Positions 1 to 6,843 of a DNA stretch of 9,460 bases are shown piece by piece. A model generated the notes under the pieces. That model was not told the origin of the DNA. It did not search any database and was given only the letters and a program-made list of their open reading frames with translations. The position numbers and the translations under genes are program-made. How positions within the stretch are numbered: position 1 is the first letter of the stretch; every line of letters begins with the position of its first letter. Source of the stretch: an uncultured Eubacterium sp. (GTDB taxonomy: Bacteria > Bacillota_A > Clostridia > Lachnospirales > Lachnospiraceae). The stretch is from contig CAOKJJ010000186.1 of NCBI GenBank assembly GCA_948468465.1, positions 1-9,460 of the forward strand, written 5' to 3'.

Positions 1-52
1 TAGGAGCCGAAATCCAGGCCCCGCCCCTCATCCAGCGTCCGGATAGCCATCC
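1..52 (-). repeat. GC-rich intergenic repeat, left copy
   Basis: On the - strand this stretch aligns with the stretch at 9396-9449 on the + strand: 42 of 54 columns are identical by hand count, with one 2-base gap. Shared blocks include CGGACGC, TGAGGGG, GGCCTGG and CGGCTCCTA. In both copies the repeat is preceded by a T-rich tract (here the complement of 57-70). It is clearly richer in G+C than the flanking DNA. The frame breaks at the indel, so conserved coding is unlikely. It may continue left of the window. Its family and function are not recognised. Confidence 0.7.
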
Positions 53-124
53 CCCCCAAAAAAAAGAAAATCATTTTTAAGTACCTAAGGAAAGCACGCA
101 AATGAACGCAATGCGCATACAGAG

Positions 125-129
125 AGGAG
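125..129 (+). promoter_or_regulatory. Ribosome binding site of the penicillin-binding protein gene
   Basis: AGGAG lies 10 bases before the ATG at 140 and supports that start. No convincing -35/-10 pair is visible between 53 and 124. That stretch holds only an A-rich run (58-70) and an 8-base palindrome ATGCGCAT (111-118), so the promoter may be weak, activator-dependent or further upstream. Confidence 0.75.
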
Positions 130-139
130 CAGTCAGACA

Positions 140-2239
140 ATGGGAAAACAGAAAAAAGAAAAACGCAAGCGCCAGTCTGTACTGGGGCAGGTTAAAAAAT
201 CACACGAAAAGCTGGGAGGGTCAAATGGCAAATATGCTTTTGAGCTGATCGGAGCATTTTTTTGTGACTTTTTTTATTATGTGTGGCATATTTTAAAATG
301 GTTTGTACTGACTGGATTAATTTTAACAGCGGCAGTATCCCTCGTGTTATTTGTGAAATACGGGGATGATTACCGCTCTTTTGCAAAAGAAGCCGATGAA
401 ATTGTGGACAACAGCAAGGCGGAAGATTTCCGTATGGATGAGATTACGTATATCTACGGGGCGGACGGCAGGCAGATCGCGGAGCTGTCGTCAGGAAACG
501 GAAAATCCAGCTATTTAAAATATGAAGAAATCCCAAAGCATGCGGTCAATGCGTTTATCGCGATTGAAGACCGCAGCTATTGGAGAAACATCGGGATCGA
601 TCTGAAAGGGATTATACGTGTGGCGCTGGATTTTGTGATGTCCAGAGGGGATAATATGGCAGGTGCCAGTACGATTACGCAGCAGCTGTCACGTACCGTA
701 TATCTGACCAGAGAGCGTTCGATCATACGTAAAATCAAAGAAATGATGGTGTCTATCCGGCTGACGCGCAAATACAGCAAACAGGAAATTATGGAATTTT
801 ATATCAATACGGCGTGTTTCAGCAACGGCATCTATGGACTGGAAGCAGCGGCAAAGGCGTATTTTGGACAGAGCGCTTCGCAGCTGTCCTTGTCGCAGCT
901 GGCCTATCTGTGCGCGATTCCAAACCGTCCGGAATATTTTAATCCATATAAGCATCCAAAACGGGCAGTGGAGCGCCGCGATAAGATTTTAAAAGATATG
1001 TATCACGAAGGGTATATTTCAGAGAACGCATATGAGCAGGCATGCCAGGAAAAGATGAAAATCGAAAAGCAGGAGTCGGAGTTCAATAATTACGAAACGA
1101 CATATGCCATCTACTGTGCGGTGGAATATTTAATGAAGCTGCATGGATTTGAGTTCCGCTATCATTTTGATGATGAAGCGGATTATAAGGCGTATCAGGA
1201 ATCTTATGAGGCGGCGTATAATCTGGAAAAGACCAATTTGTATGCAAAAGGCTATACGGTGACGACAAGCCTTCGTCCGGACGCACAGCTTGCCGTTCAG
1301 CAGGCGCTGGATAATAATCTTGCATTTGCGACGCAGACAGATCCTGAAACGAATGTGTACGAACTGCAGGGTGCGGTGACAGCGATTGACAATATGACCG
1401 GCAAAGTCATTGCACTGGCAGGCGGACGTTCACAGGAAAATTTAAAAAATGTATACAGCTTAAACCGTGCGTTTCAAAGCTACCGCCAGCCGGGCAGTTC
1501 ATTTAAGCCTTTGGCGGTCTATACACCGGCGCTGATGTTTGGGTATACGCCGGAGACGACGGTATATGATATAGATGTAAAGACAGCGCAGCAGCCAGGC
1601 GTGGATATTTCCAGTCTCAGAGGAAATGCGATGTCTTTGCGCAATGCGGTGGAGCAGAGCAAAAATGGTGTGGCATATTCGGTGTTTTATGATATCAAAC
1701 CGTCTTATGGACTGGATTTTATTACGGATATGAAGTTTGATAAGATCGTGCCGCAGGATTATACGCTGTCGGCTGCCCTGGGCGGACTGACTTATGGCGC
1801 TACGACCGTACAGATGGCAGGCGGATACTGCACGCTTGTCAGCCAGGGGGAATATCGGGATCCATCCTGTCTTGTGTCCTTAAAGGACAGTAATGGCAAA
1901 GAACTTTATAAAGAAGAAAAACCAAAGCAGGTATATGAGGCGCAGGCGGCTTCTGTGATGATTGATATTTTAAAAGGAGTACTGACCAACGGTACGGCAA
2001 AGAGCATGAAATGGAGTGAATCGTCTGCGCTTCCGGCTGCGGGCAAGACCGGTACGACCAACGGAAGCAAAGACGGATGGTTCTGCGGAGTGACTCCGTA
2101 TTATACGATCGCAGTCTGGGTCGGCTATGATACGCCGAAAACGCTGGACAGCCTGTATGGCGGGACATATCCGGCAGGCGTATGGAAGGATGCGATGCTG
2201 TATTTAACACAAGGCACGGGGATTATAGATTTTAACTGA
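140..2239 (+). CDS. Class A penicillin-binding protein (bifunctional PBP1A-type peptidoglycan synthase)
   Basis: Polymerises lipid II into glycan strands and cross-links the stem peptides at the outer face of the membrane. The 699-residue product has a Lys/Arg-rich cytoplasmic N-terminus (about 1-30), one membrane segment (about 49-73), a GT51 glycosyltransferase domain (about 105-285) and a penicillin-binding transpeptidase domain (about 370-685). Visible GT51 motifs are the catalytic Glu143 in EDRSYW, GASTITQQLSR at 175-185, RKIKE at 197-201 and the Glu219-containing IMEFYIN. Transpeptidase motifs are SSFK with nucleophile Ser453, SKN at 507-509 and KTGTT at 636-640. All catalytic residues are present, so it should be active. 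The usual His of the first GT51 motif (EDxxFxxHxG) is Asn150 here. The protein ends about 15 residues after the transpeptidase fold, without the long low-complexity tail common in Firmicute PBP1 proteins. It appears monocistronic or loosely linked to the next gene. The exact paralogue cannot be named from sequence alone. Confidence 0.95.
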   Translation: MGKQKKEKRKRQSVLGQVKKSHEKLGGSNGKYAFELIGAFFCDFFYYVWHILKWFVLTGLILTAAVSLVLFVKYGDDYRSFAKEADEIVDNSKAEDFRMDEITYIYGADGRQIAELSSGNGKSSYLKYEEIPKHAVNAFIAIEDRSYWRNIGIDLKGIIRVALDFVMSRGDNMAGASTITQQLSRTVYLTRERSIIRKIKEMMVSIRLTRKYSKQEIMEFYINTACFSNGIYGLEAAAKAYFGQSASQLSLSQLAYLCAIPNRPEYFNPYKHPKRAVERRDKILKDMYHEGYISENAYEQACQEKMKIEKQESEFNNYETTYAIYCAVEYLMKLHGFEFRYHFDDEADYKAYQESYEAAYNLEKTNLYAKGYTVTTSLRPDAQLAVQQALDNNLAFATQTDPETNVYELQGAVTAIDNMTGKVIALAGGRSQENLKNVYSLNRAFQSYRQPGSSFKPLAVYTPALMFGYTPETTVYDIDVKTAQQPGVDISSLRGNAMSLRNAVEQSKNGVAYSVFYDIKPSYGLDFITDMKFDKIVPQDYTLSAALGGLTYGATTVQMAGGYCTLVSQGEYRDPSCLVSLKDSNGKELYKEEKPKQVYEAQAASVMIDILKGVLTNGTAKSMKWSESSALPAAGKTGTTNGSKDGWFCGVTPYYTIAVWVGYDTPKTLDSLYGGTYPAGVWKDAMLYLTQGTGIIDFN

Positions 2240-2263
2240 AGCTTGCGTAACTGATGCTTGCGT
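2234..2263 (+). repeat. 15-base tandem duplication spanning the PBP stop codon
   Basis: Two adjacent 15-base units, AACTGAAGCTTGCGT (2234-2248) and AACTGATGCTTGCGT (2249-2263), differ at one base. The first unit contains the last sense codon (AAC) and the TGA stop at 2237-2239. The second lies in the untranslated region. It looks like a small local duplication, and no function is evident. Confidence 0.85.
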
Positions 2264-2274
2264 ATCCTGCCAAT

Positions 2275-2304
2275 TTGTGGCAAAATAGAGAAACAGCCTT
2301 TAAT
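2275..2304 (+). promoter_or_regulatory. Possible weak promoter for the thrH-like gene
   Basis: TTGTGG (2275-2280) and TTTAAT (2299-2304) are separated by 18 bases, a plausible but imperfect sigma-A pair about 35 bases before the thrH-like start. The -35 element overlaps a small hairpin (TGCCA 2268-2272 with TGGCA 2278-2282). With AT-rich DNA and two mismatched hexamers, chance is a real alternative. Confidence 0.3.
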
Positions 2305-2325
2305 AGCTGCAAAATAAGATCTTAT

Positions 2326-2331
2326 GGGAGG
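2326..2331 (+). promoter_or_regulatory. Ribosome binding site that fixes the thrH-like start
   Basis: GGGAGG sits 7 bases before the ATG at 2339. The upstream in-frame ATG at 2324 overlaps this site and has no Shine-Dalgarno sequence of its own. The start at 2339 also gives the MYITCLDLEG beginning expected of the ThrH family, so 2339 is the likely start. Confidence 0.85.
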
Positions 2332-2338
2332 TAATCAA

Positions 2339-2944
2339 ATGTATATAACGTGTTTAGACCTTGAAGGTGTGCTTGTTCCGGAGATATGGATCGCATTTGC
2401 AAATGCAACCGGCATTCAGGAACTGGAAAAGACAACAAGAGATGAACCAGATTATGACAAGCTGATGCAGGGGCGTTTGAAAATTTTGAAAGATCATGGC
2501 CTGGGACTGAAAGAGATTCAGGATACAATCGCAAAAATTGAACCGCTGGCAGGCGCAAAGGAGTTTTTGGATGAACTTCGGTCTATGATGCAGGTTGTCA
2601 TTATCAGTGATACGTTCGAACAGTTTGCAAAGCCGTTAATGCAGAAGCTTGGATGGCCGACAATTTTTTGCAACAGCCTGATCGTCGGGCAGGACGGAAT
2701 GATTAACGGATATCAAATGCGGGTGGAAAATTCCAAATACACAACCGTAAAAGCGCTGCAGTCTATTGGTTATGATACGATTGCCAGTGGAGACAGCTTC
2801 AATGATCTTGGCATGATCAAAGCAAGTAAAGCCGGATTTTTATTTAAGAGCACAGATCAGATCAAAGCGGACCATCCGGATCTGGCGGCTTATGAGACCT
2901 ACGAGGAACTGCTTGGAGCAATCCGCGCGGTGATACAGGAATGA
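2339..2944 (+). CDS. thrH: ThrH-like HAD phosphoserine phosphatase / homoserine phosphotransferase
   Basis: A cytoplasmic HAD-superfamily enzyme. Characterised ThrH (Pseudomonas) dephosphorylates phosphoserine and can transfer the phosphate to homoserine, touching serine and threonine synthesis. The 201-residue product is close to the usual ThrH length of about 205. Motif I is DLEGVLVPE, with nucleophile Asp7 and Glu9 at the place where most HAD phosphatases have a second Asp. This Glu is also seen in ThrH. The following EIWIAFA and TTRDEPDYD blocks match the ThrH cap region as I remember it. Motif II is SDTF (Ser90), the motif III Lys is Lys133 or Lys138, and motif IV is GDSFND (151-156, with metal-binding Asp152 and Asp156). 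No serine or threonine biosynthesis genes adjoin it. It lies 59 bases upstream of the exporter pair with no terminator between, so co-transcription is possible. Substrate preference cannot be read from the sequence. Confidence 0.88.
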   Translation: MYITCLDLEGVLVPEIWIAFANATGIQELEKTTRDEPDYDKLMQGRLKILKDHGLGLKEIQDTIAKIEPLAGAKEFLDELRSMMQVVIISDTFEQFAKPLMQKLGWPTIFCNSLIVGQDGMINGYQMRVENSKYTTVKALQSIGYDTIASGDSFNDLGMIKASKAGFLFKSTDQIKADHPDLAAYETYEELLGAIRAVIQE

Positions 2945-2989
2945 GAGGCGGTTTTGCGAAGCAGTAACAAAAATCTGAGAAAACAGAAA

Positions 2990-2997
2990 GGGAGTGA
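2990..2997 (+). promoter_or_regulatory. Ribosome binding site supporting a TTG start
   Basis: GGGAGTGA is placed correctly for the TTG codon at 3004. The next in-frame ATG (codon 18) would remove part of the N-terminal elbow helix that precedes the first membrane segment. The TTG start is therefore preferred. Confidence 0.75.
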
Positions 2998-3003
2998 TTA
3001 CAG

Positions 3004-4797
3004 TTGCTGAAAACATTGGCTTCTTATATTAAAGAATTTAAAAGAGACTCTCTGATGACACCGGTATATATGATTTTTGAGGTTATTATGGAAATGATCA
3101 TTCCGCTTCTGATGGCGTCCATTATTGATGACGGAGTGGAAAAAGGTGATATCAATCATATTTATCTGATGGGGGCATGGATGATTGTTGCCGCGTTTGC
3201 CGGACTGATGGCAGGTGTGATGGGAGGCAAATACGGCGCAAGGGCTTCGGCCGGGTTTGCGAAAAATCTGCGTGAAGGGATGTTTGTAAACATCCAGGGA
3301 TATTCGTTTGAGAATATCGACAAATATTCCACAGCCGGTCTTGTAACAAGACTGACGACAGATGTGACAAATCTGCAGAACGCGTATCAGATGATACTGC
3401 GTATGTGTGTGCGGGCGCCGTTTTCGCTCATTATCGCGATGGTCATGTCGTTTTTCATTTCCGTGAGATTAGCAAGGATTTATCTGGTGGCGGTCATTGT
3501 GCTTGGTGTATTTTTGGCGGTCATTACGGTCAACGCATATAAATATTTCAGCGCCGTATTTGAAAAATACGATGATTTGAATGCCAGCGTGCAGGAAAAT
3601 ATTGCGGCCATCCGTGTTGTCAAAGCATATGTCAGGGAAGACTATGAGATCAGCAAATTTCAAAAAGCGTGCGGCAATCTTTATCTGATGTTCGTAAAGG
3701 CGGAAAGTATCGTGACTTATAATGCGCCTGCGATGATGATTACGGTATTCAGCTGTATTTTAGGCATCAGCTGGTTCGGTGCAAAAATCATTGTATCTAC
3801 CAATGCGACAGAACTTCAGACCGGAGATTTGATGAGCCTGCTTGCTTACTGTATGAATATTTTAATGAGCCTGATGATGTTGTCCATGGCATTTGTTATG
3901 ATTACGATGAGTTCGGCAAGCGCGAAGCGTATCGCGGAAGTGCTGAATGAAAAAAGCACGCTGCAGAATCCGCCGCAGCCGGATTTTCATGTGCCGGATG
4001 GAAGCATTCAGTTTGAACATGTGGATTTTTGTTATCGAAGAGGTTCAACGCAGCATGACGCGGATGCGCAGGAGGAAGACAGAGGACTTGTGTTATCGGA
4101 CATTAATCTGGATATTCATGCCGGAGAGACGATCGGCATTATCGGCGGTACCGGAAGCTCCAAATCCAGCCTTGTCAATCTGATCAGCCGTCTGTATGAC
4201 GTGACGTCAGGCTGTGTCAGGGTAGGCGGCAAGGACGTCAGAAGCTATGATATCGAAACACTGCGTAATGAAGTGTCGGTTGTGCTGCAGAAAAATGTGC
4301 TGTTTTCGGGTACGATTTATGACAATCTGCGCTGGGGCGATGAGAATGCCAGCGAGGAAGAATGCAAACGTGCCTGCCGTCTTGCCTGTGCGGATGAATT
4401 TATCGAAGCGATGCCGGATGGATATAATACTTATATCGAGCAGGGCGGCACGAATGTATCCGGCGGGCAAAAACAGCGTCTTTGCATTGCGAGGGCATTA
4501 TTAAAGAAACCGAAAATACTCATTTTAGACGATTCTACAAGCGCGGTAGACACAGCTACGGATGCAAAGATCCGCAGGGCGTTTGCGCAGGAGATTCCGG
4601 GAACGACAAAGCTGATTATCGCGCAGCGTATTTCTTCCGTACAGCAGGCGGACCGGATTATCGTACTGGAGCATGGGCAGGTCAATGGGTTTGGAACACA
4701 TGAACAGCTGCTTAAAAATAATGAGATTTACCGCGAGGTTTATGAATCGCAGACTGGCGGAGGCGGAGATTTTGACGAACACGGAGGTGATCATTGA
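3004..4797 (+). CDS. ABC exporter half-transporter, subunit with degenerate ATP site
   Basis: A 597-residue membrane protein with six predicted membrane segments (about 20-300) fused to a nucleotide-binding domain (about 333-580), of the multidrug/lipid exporter class. The Walker A region reads GGTGSSKSS (381-389), with Ser386 where the consensus P-loop has Gly. The Q-loop Gln is 429, the signature is a canonical VSGGQ (485-489), and Walker B is ILILDD with Asp510 replacing the catalytic Glu. The switch-loop His is Gln541 (IIAQR). These substitutions mark it as the partner that supplies the non-hydrolysing half of a heterodimer, as in TM287/288- or BmrCD-like exporters. A roughly 15-residue polar, acidic insertion (about 346-361) follows the A-loop Tyr344. 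It uses a TTG start, and its stop overlaps the ATG of the next gene by one base. Substrate unknown. Drug, peptide or lipid export are all possible. Confidence 0.94.
   Translation: MLKTLASYIKEFKRDSLMTPVYMIFEVIMEMIIPLLMASIIDDGVEKGDINHIYLMGAWMIVAAFAGLMAGVMGGKYGARASAGFAKNLREGMFVNIQGYSFENIDKYSTAGLVTRLTTDVTNLQNAYQMILRMCVRAPFSLIIAMVMSFFISVRLARIYLVAVIVLGVFLAVITVNAYKYFSAVFEKYDDLNASVQENIAAIRVVKAYVREDYEISKFQKACGNLYLMFVKAESIVTYNAPAMMITVFSCILGISWFGAKIIVSTNATELQTGDLMSLLAYCMNILMSLMMLSMAFVMITMSSASAKRIAEVLNEKSTLQNPPQPDFHVPDGSIQFEHVDFCYRRGSTQHDADAQEEDRGLVLSDINLDIHAGETIGIIGGTGSSKSSLVNLISRLYDVTSGCVRVGGKDVRSYDIETLRNEVSVVLQKNVLFSGTIYDNLRWGDENASEEECKRACRLACADEFIEAMPDGYNTYIEQGGTNVSGGQKQRLCIARALLKKPKILILDDSTSAVDTATDAKIRRAFAQEIPGTTKLIIAQRISSVQQADRIIVLEHGQVNGFGTHEQLLKNNEIYREVYESQTGGGGDFDEHGGDH
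4783..4791 (+). promoter_or_regulatory. Consensus ribosome binding site inside the end of the first exporter gene
   Basis: GGAGGTGAT, a near-perfect match to the 16S rRNA tail, encodes the last residues of the first half-transporter and lies 5 bases before the ATG at 4797. It favours that ATG over the in-frame TTG at 4794, and with the TGATG overlap it implies translational coupling of the two subunits. Confidence 0.85.
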
Positions 4798-6734
4798 TGG
4801 CTGAAAAAGCAAAACCTGTACATGGGCCAGGCGGACATGGAAGACCTGGCAGAGGAAAAGGGCCGCATGTGGAACATCCGGGGAAAATTATGCGAAGGCT
4901 GATGGCGTACGTGATGCGCAAATACGCGTTTGCGGTGATTGTAGTAATGCTTTGTATTATATATACGGCATTTGCGTCTGTGCAGGGAACTCTGTTTATG
5001 CAGGAATTGATAGATGGTTATATTTTGCCGCTTTTAAAAAGTGAATCTCCGGATTTCAGCAGCCTGCTGCAGGCGATTATCCGTGTCGGCACCTTTTACG
5101 CCATTGCAGTTGTAGCCAGTTATGCGCAGGCAAAGATTATGATTTATGTCAGCCAGGGAACGCTGAGGGATTTGAGGAATGATCTGTTTTCGCATATGGA
5201 GAAGCTGCCGATCCGGTATTTTGATACGCACGTGCACGGCGATATTATGTCTGTGTATACAAATGACATCGACACGCTGCGCCAAATGATCAGCCAGAGT
5301 ATTCCGCAGTTGTTTAACAGTGTCATTTCCATTATCAGTGTACTGGGAAGCATGATTTATTTAAGCCTGTCGTTAACAGCCATTACGCTGTTTATGGTCG
5401 CGGTGATGCTGTTTATGACAAAACGGCTGGCAGGGCTGAGCAGCAAGTATTTCCTTGCACAGCAGCAGGATTTGGGAAAAGTAAACGGCTATATTGAAGA
5501 AATGATGGAAGGCCAGAAGGTGGTCAAGGTATTCTGTCATGAGGAAATGTCGATCAAAGAATTTAAGGAACGAAATGACCAGCTGTTTGAAAGCGCATAC
5601 CAGGCAAACCGTTTTGCGAATATTTTAATGCCGGTCAATGCACAGCTTGGCAACGTGAGCTACGTTTTCTGCTCGATTGCGGGAGGTATATTAGCGATGA
5701 ACGGGATCGGAGGCTTTTCCATCGGCAAGCTGGCGAGTTTTCTGACGTTTAACAGAAACTTCAATCAGCCGATCAATCAGGTCAGCATGCAGTTAAACGC
5801 GGTTGTCATGGCGATCGCGGGAGCAGAGCGTATATTTAAGCTGTTAGATGAACCGGTAGAAACAGATGAAGGCTATGTCACGCTTGTAAATGCGGTGAAA
5901 GAACATGGAAAGCTTGCGGAGGCGCCGGGAGGAATGCGTACCGGACTGTGGGCATGGAAGCATCCGCATCAGCAGGAAGGTACGGTAACGTACACCGAGC
6001 TGACGGGCGATGTTGTGTTTGATGACGTGGACTTTGGCTATGTACCGGAAAAAATCGTGCTTCACAATGTAGATCTGTACGCGACGCCAGGCCAGAAGAT
6101 CGCGTTTGTCGGCTCCACAGGGGCTGGAAAGACAACGATTACCAATCTGATTAACCGTTTTTATGACATTCAGGATGGAAAAATCCGCTACGACGGCATC
6201 AACATTAATAAAATAAAAAAAGACGACCTGCGCCATTCGCTTGGCATTGTACTGCAGGATACGCATTTATTTACAGCAACCGTCATGGAGAATATCCGTT
6301 ATGGCAAGCTGGACGCCACGGACACAGAAGTAATGGCAGCCGCGAAGCTGGCAAACGCAGACAGCTTTATCAGGCATTTGCCGGATGGTTATCAGACGAT
6401 GCTGACCGGAGATGGGGCGAACCTCAGCCAGGGGCAGCGACAGCTACTGGCGATCGCCCGTGCAGCGATTGCGGACCCTCCGGTGCTTATTTTAGATGAA
6501 GCGACAAGCTCAATTGATACGCGGACAGAGAAAATCGTCCAGGATGGCATGGATAAGCTGATGAAAGGGAGGACGACGTTTGTGATTGCACATCGTCTGT
6601 CAACCGTACGCAACAGCGACTGCATTATTGTACTGGAGCAGGGGCGTGTTATTGAACGCGGCAATCATGAAAAGCTGATGGAAGAACGCGGCAAATATTA
6701 CCAGCTGTATACCGGCAACATTGCGTCAACGTAG
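4797..6734 (+). CDS. ABC exporter half-transporter, subunit with canonical ATP site
   Basis: A 645-residue partner of the preceding subunit. It starts with a Gly/His/Pro-rich cytoplasmic tail (about 8-30), followed by six membrane segments (about 40-335) and a nucleotide-binding domain (about 405-635). Walker A is GSTGAGKTT (439-447), the Q-loop Gln is 487, Walker B is VLILDEATS with catalytic Glu568, and the switch His is 599: all canonical. Its signature, however, is LSQGQ (543-547) instead of LSGGQ. In the heterodimer this odd signature faces the degenerate Walker A/B of the partner. The partner's normal VSGGQ faces this intact site, so exactly one site should hydrolyse ATP. Between the transmembrane and nucleotide domains lies an extra segment of about 45 residues (355-402, including WAWKHPH) not found in short exporters. 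I recall similar segments in clostridial homologues. Substrate unknown. Confidence 0.95.
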   Translation: MAEKAKPVHGPGGHGRPGRGKGPHVEHPGKIMRRLMAYVMRKYAFAVIVVMLCIIYTAFASVQGTLFMQELIDGYILPLLKSESPDFSSLLQAIIRVGTFYAIAVVASYAQAKIMIYVSQGTLRDLRNDLFSHMEKLPIRYFDTHVHGDIMSVYTNDIDTLRQMISQSIPQLFNSVISIISVLGSMIYLSLSLTAITLFMVAVMLFMTKRLAGLSSKYFLAQQQDLGKVNGYIEEMMEGQKVVKVFCHEEMSIKEFKERNDQLFESAYQANRFANILMPVNAQLGNVSYVFCSIAGGILAMNGIGGFSIGKLASFLTFNRNFNQPINQVSMQLNAVVMAIAGAERIFKLLDEPVETDEGYVTLVNAVKEHGKLAEAPGGMRTGLWAWKHPHQQEGTVTYTELTGDVVFDDVDFGYVPEKIVLHNVDLYATPGQKIAFVGSTGAGKTTITNLINRFYDIQDGKIRYDGININKIKKDDLRHSLGIVLQDTHLFTATVMENIRYGKLDATDTEVMAAAKLANADSFIRHLPDGYQTMLTGDGANLSQGQRQLLAIARAAIADPPVLILDEATSSIDTRTEKIVQDGMDKLMKGRTTFVIAHRLSTVRNSDCIIVLEQGRVIERGNHEKLMEERGKYYQLYTGNIAST

Positions 6735-6827
6735 ATAGAGAATTTTGTTATATTTATATTTAAAATTACATTCATATTTTGATATAATATAAATTTATAA
6801 TTAAATTATATTTTCAATACCGAAAAG
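6735..6827 (+). promoter_or_regulatory. AT-rich intergenic control region with extended -10 promoter
   Basis: The stretch 6741-6815 is almost wholly A and T. It contains TGATATAAT (6780-6788), a full match to the extended -10 consensus TGNTATAAT, with a weak -35 (TTTAAA at 6759-6764, 18-base spacer). The expected RNA start is near 6795, leaving a leader of about 50 bases. A 12-base perfect palindrome TATAAATTTATA (6788-6799) and an inverted repeat TATAATT-A-AATTATA (6796-6810) overlap the start point and could be operators. AT-rich DNA makes palindromes by chance. No GC-rich terminator hairpin is visible after the exporter gene, so read-through is possible. Confidence 0.7.
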
Positions 6828-6835
6828 AAAGGAGG
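6828..6835 (+). promoter_or_regulatory. Ribosome binding site of the ParB-like/BMP fusion gene
   Basis: AAAGGAGG ends 8 bases before the ATG at 6844, a consensus site at ideal spacing. It fixes the start and so supports the absence of a signal peptide. Confidence 0.85.
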
Positions 6836-6843
6836 CGTCGTAT

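Noticed and set aside
102..248. 48-codon open frame starting upstream of the PBP gene and overlapping its first codons in another frame, with AAGGA nearby
   Set aside because: Its product is Lys/Arg/Asn-rich and follows the base composition of the overlapped gene. There is no sign of independent selection, and the PBP start has its own ribosome binding site.
2268..2282. Hairpin TGCCA/TGGCA after the PBP gene as a terminator
   Set aside because: The stem is only 5 base pairs and is followed by AAATAG, with no T run.
2324..2338. Longer start for the thrH-like gene at the ATG at 2324
   Set aside because: That ATG overlaps the GGGAGG site and has no Shine-Dalgarno of its own. The family N-terminus begins at 2339.
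4794..4796. TTG at 4794 as start of the second exporter gene
   Set aside because: The adjacent ATG at 4797 is better spaced from the consensus GGAGGTGAT and forms the common TGATG overlap.
5844..6266. 140-codon open frame on the - strand within the second exporter gene
   Set aside because: It lies antisense to conserved linker and nucleotide-binding-domain sequence, has no recognisable motif, and is best explained as a reverse-frame shadow.
6741..6767. AATTTT/AAAATT inverted repeat after the exporter gene as a terminator
   Set aside because: The stem has no G-C pairs and the region is almost pure A+T, so the hairpin would be unstable.
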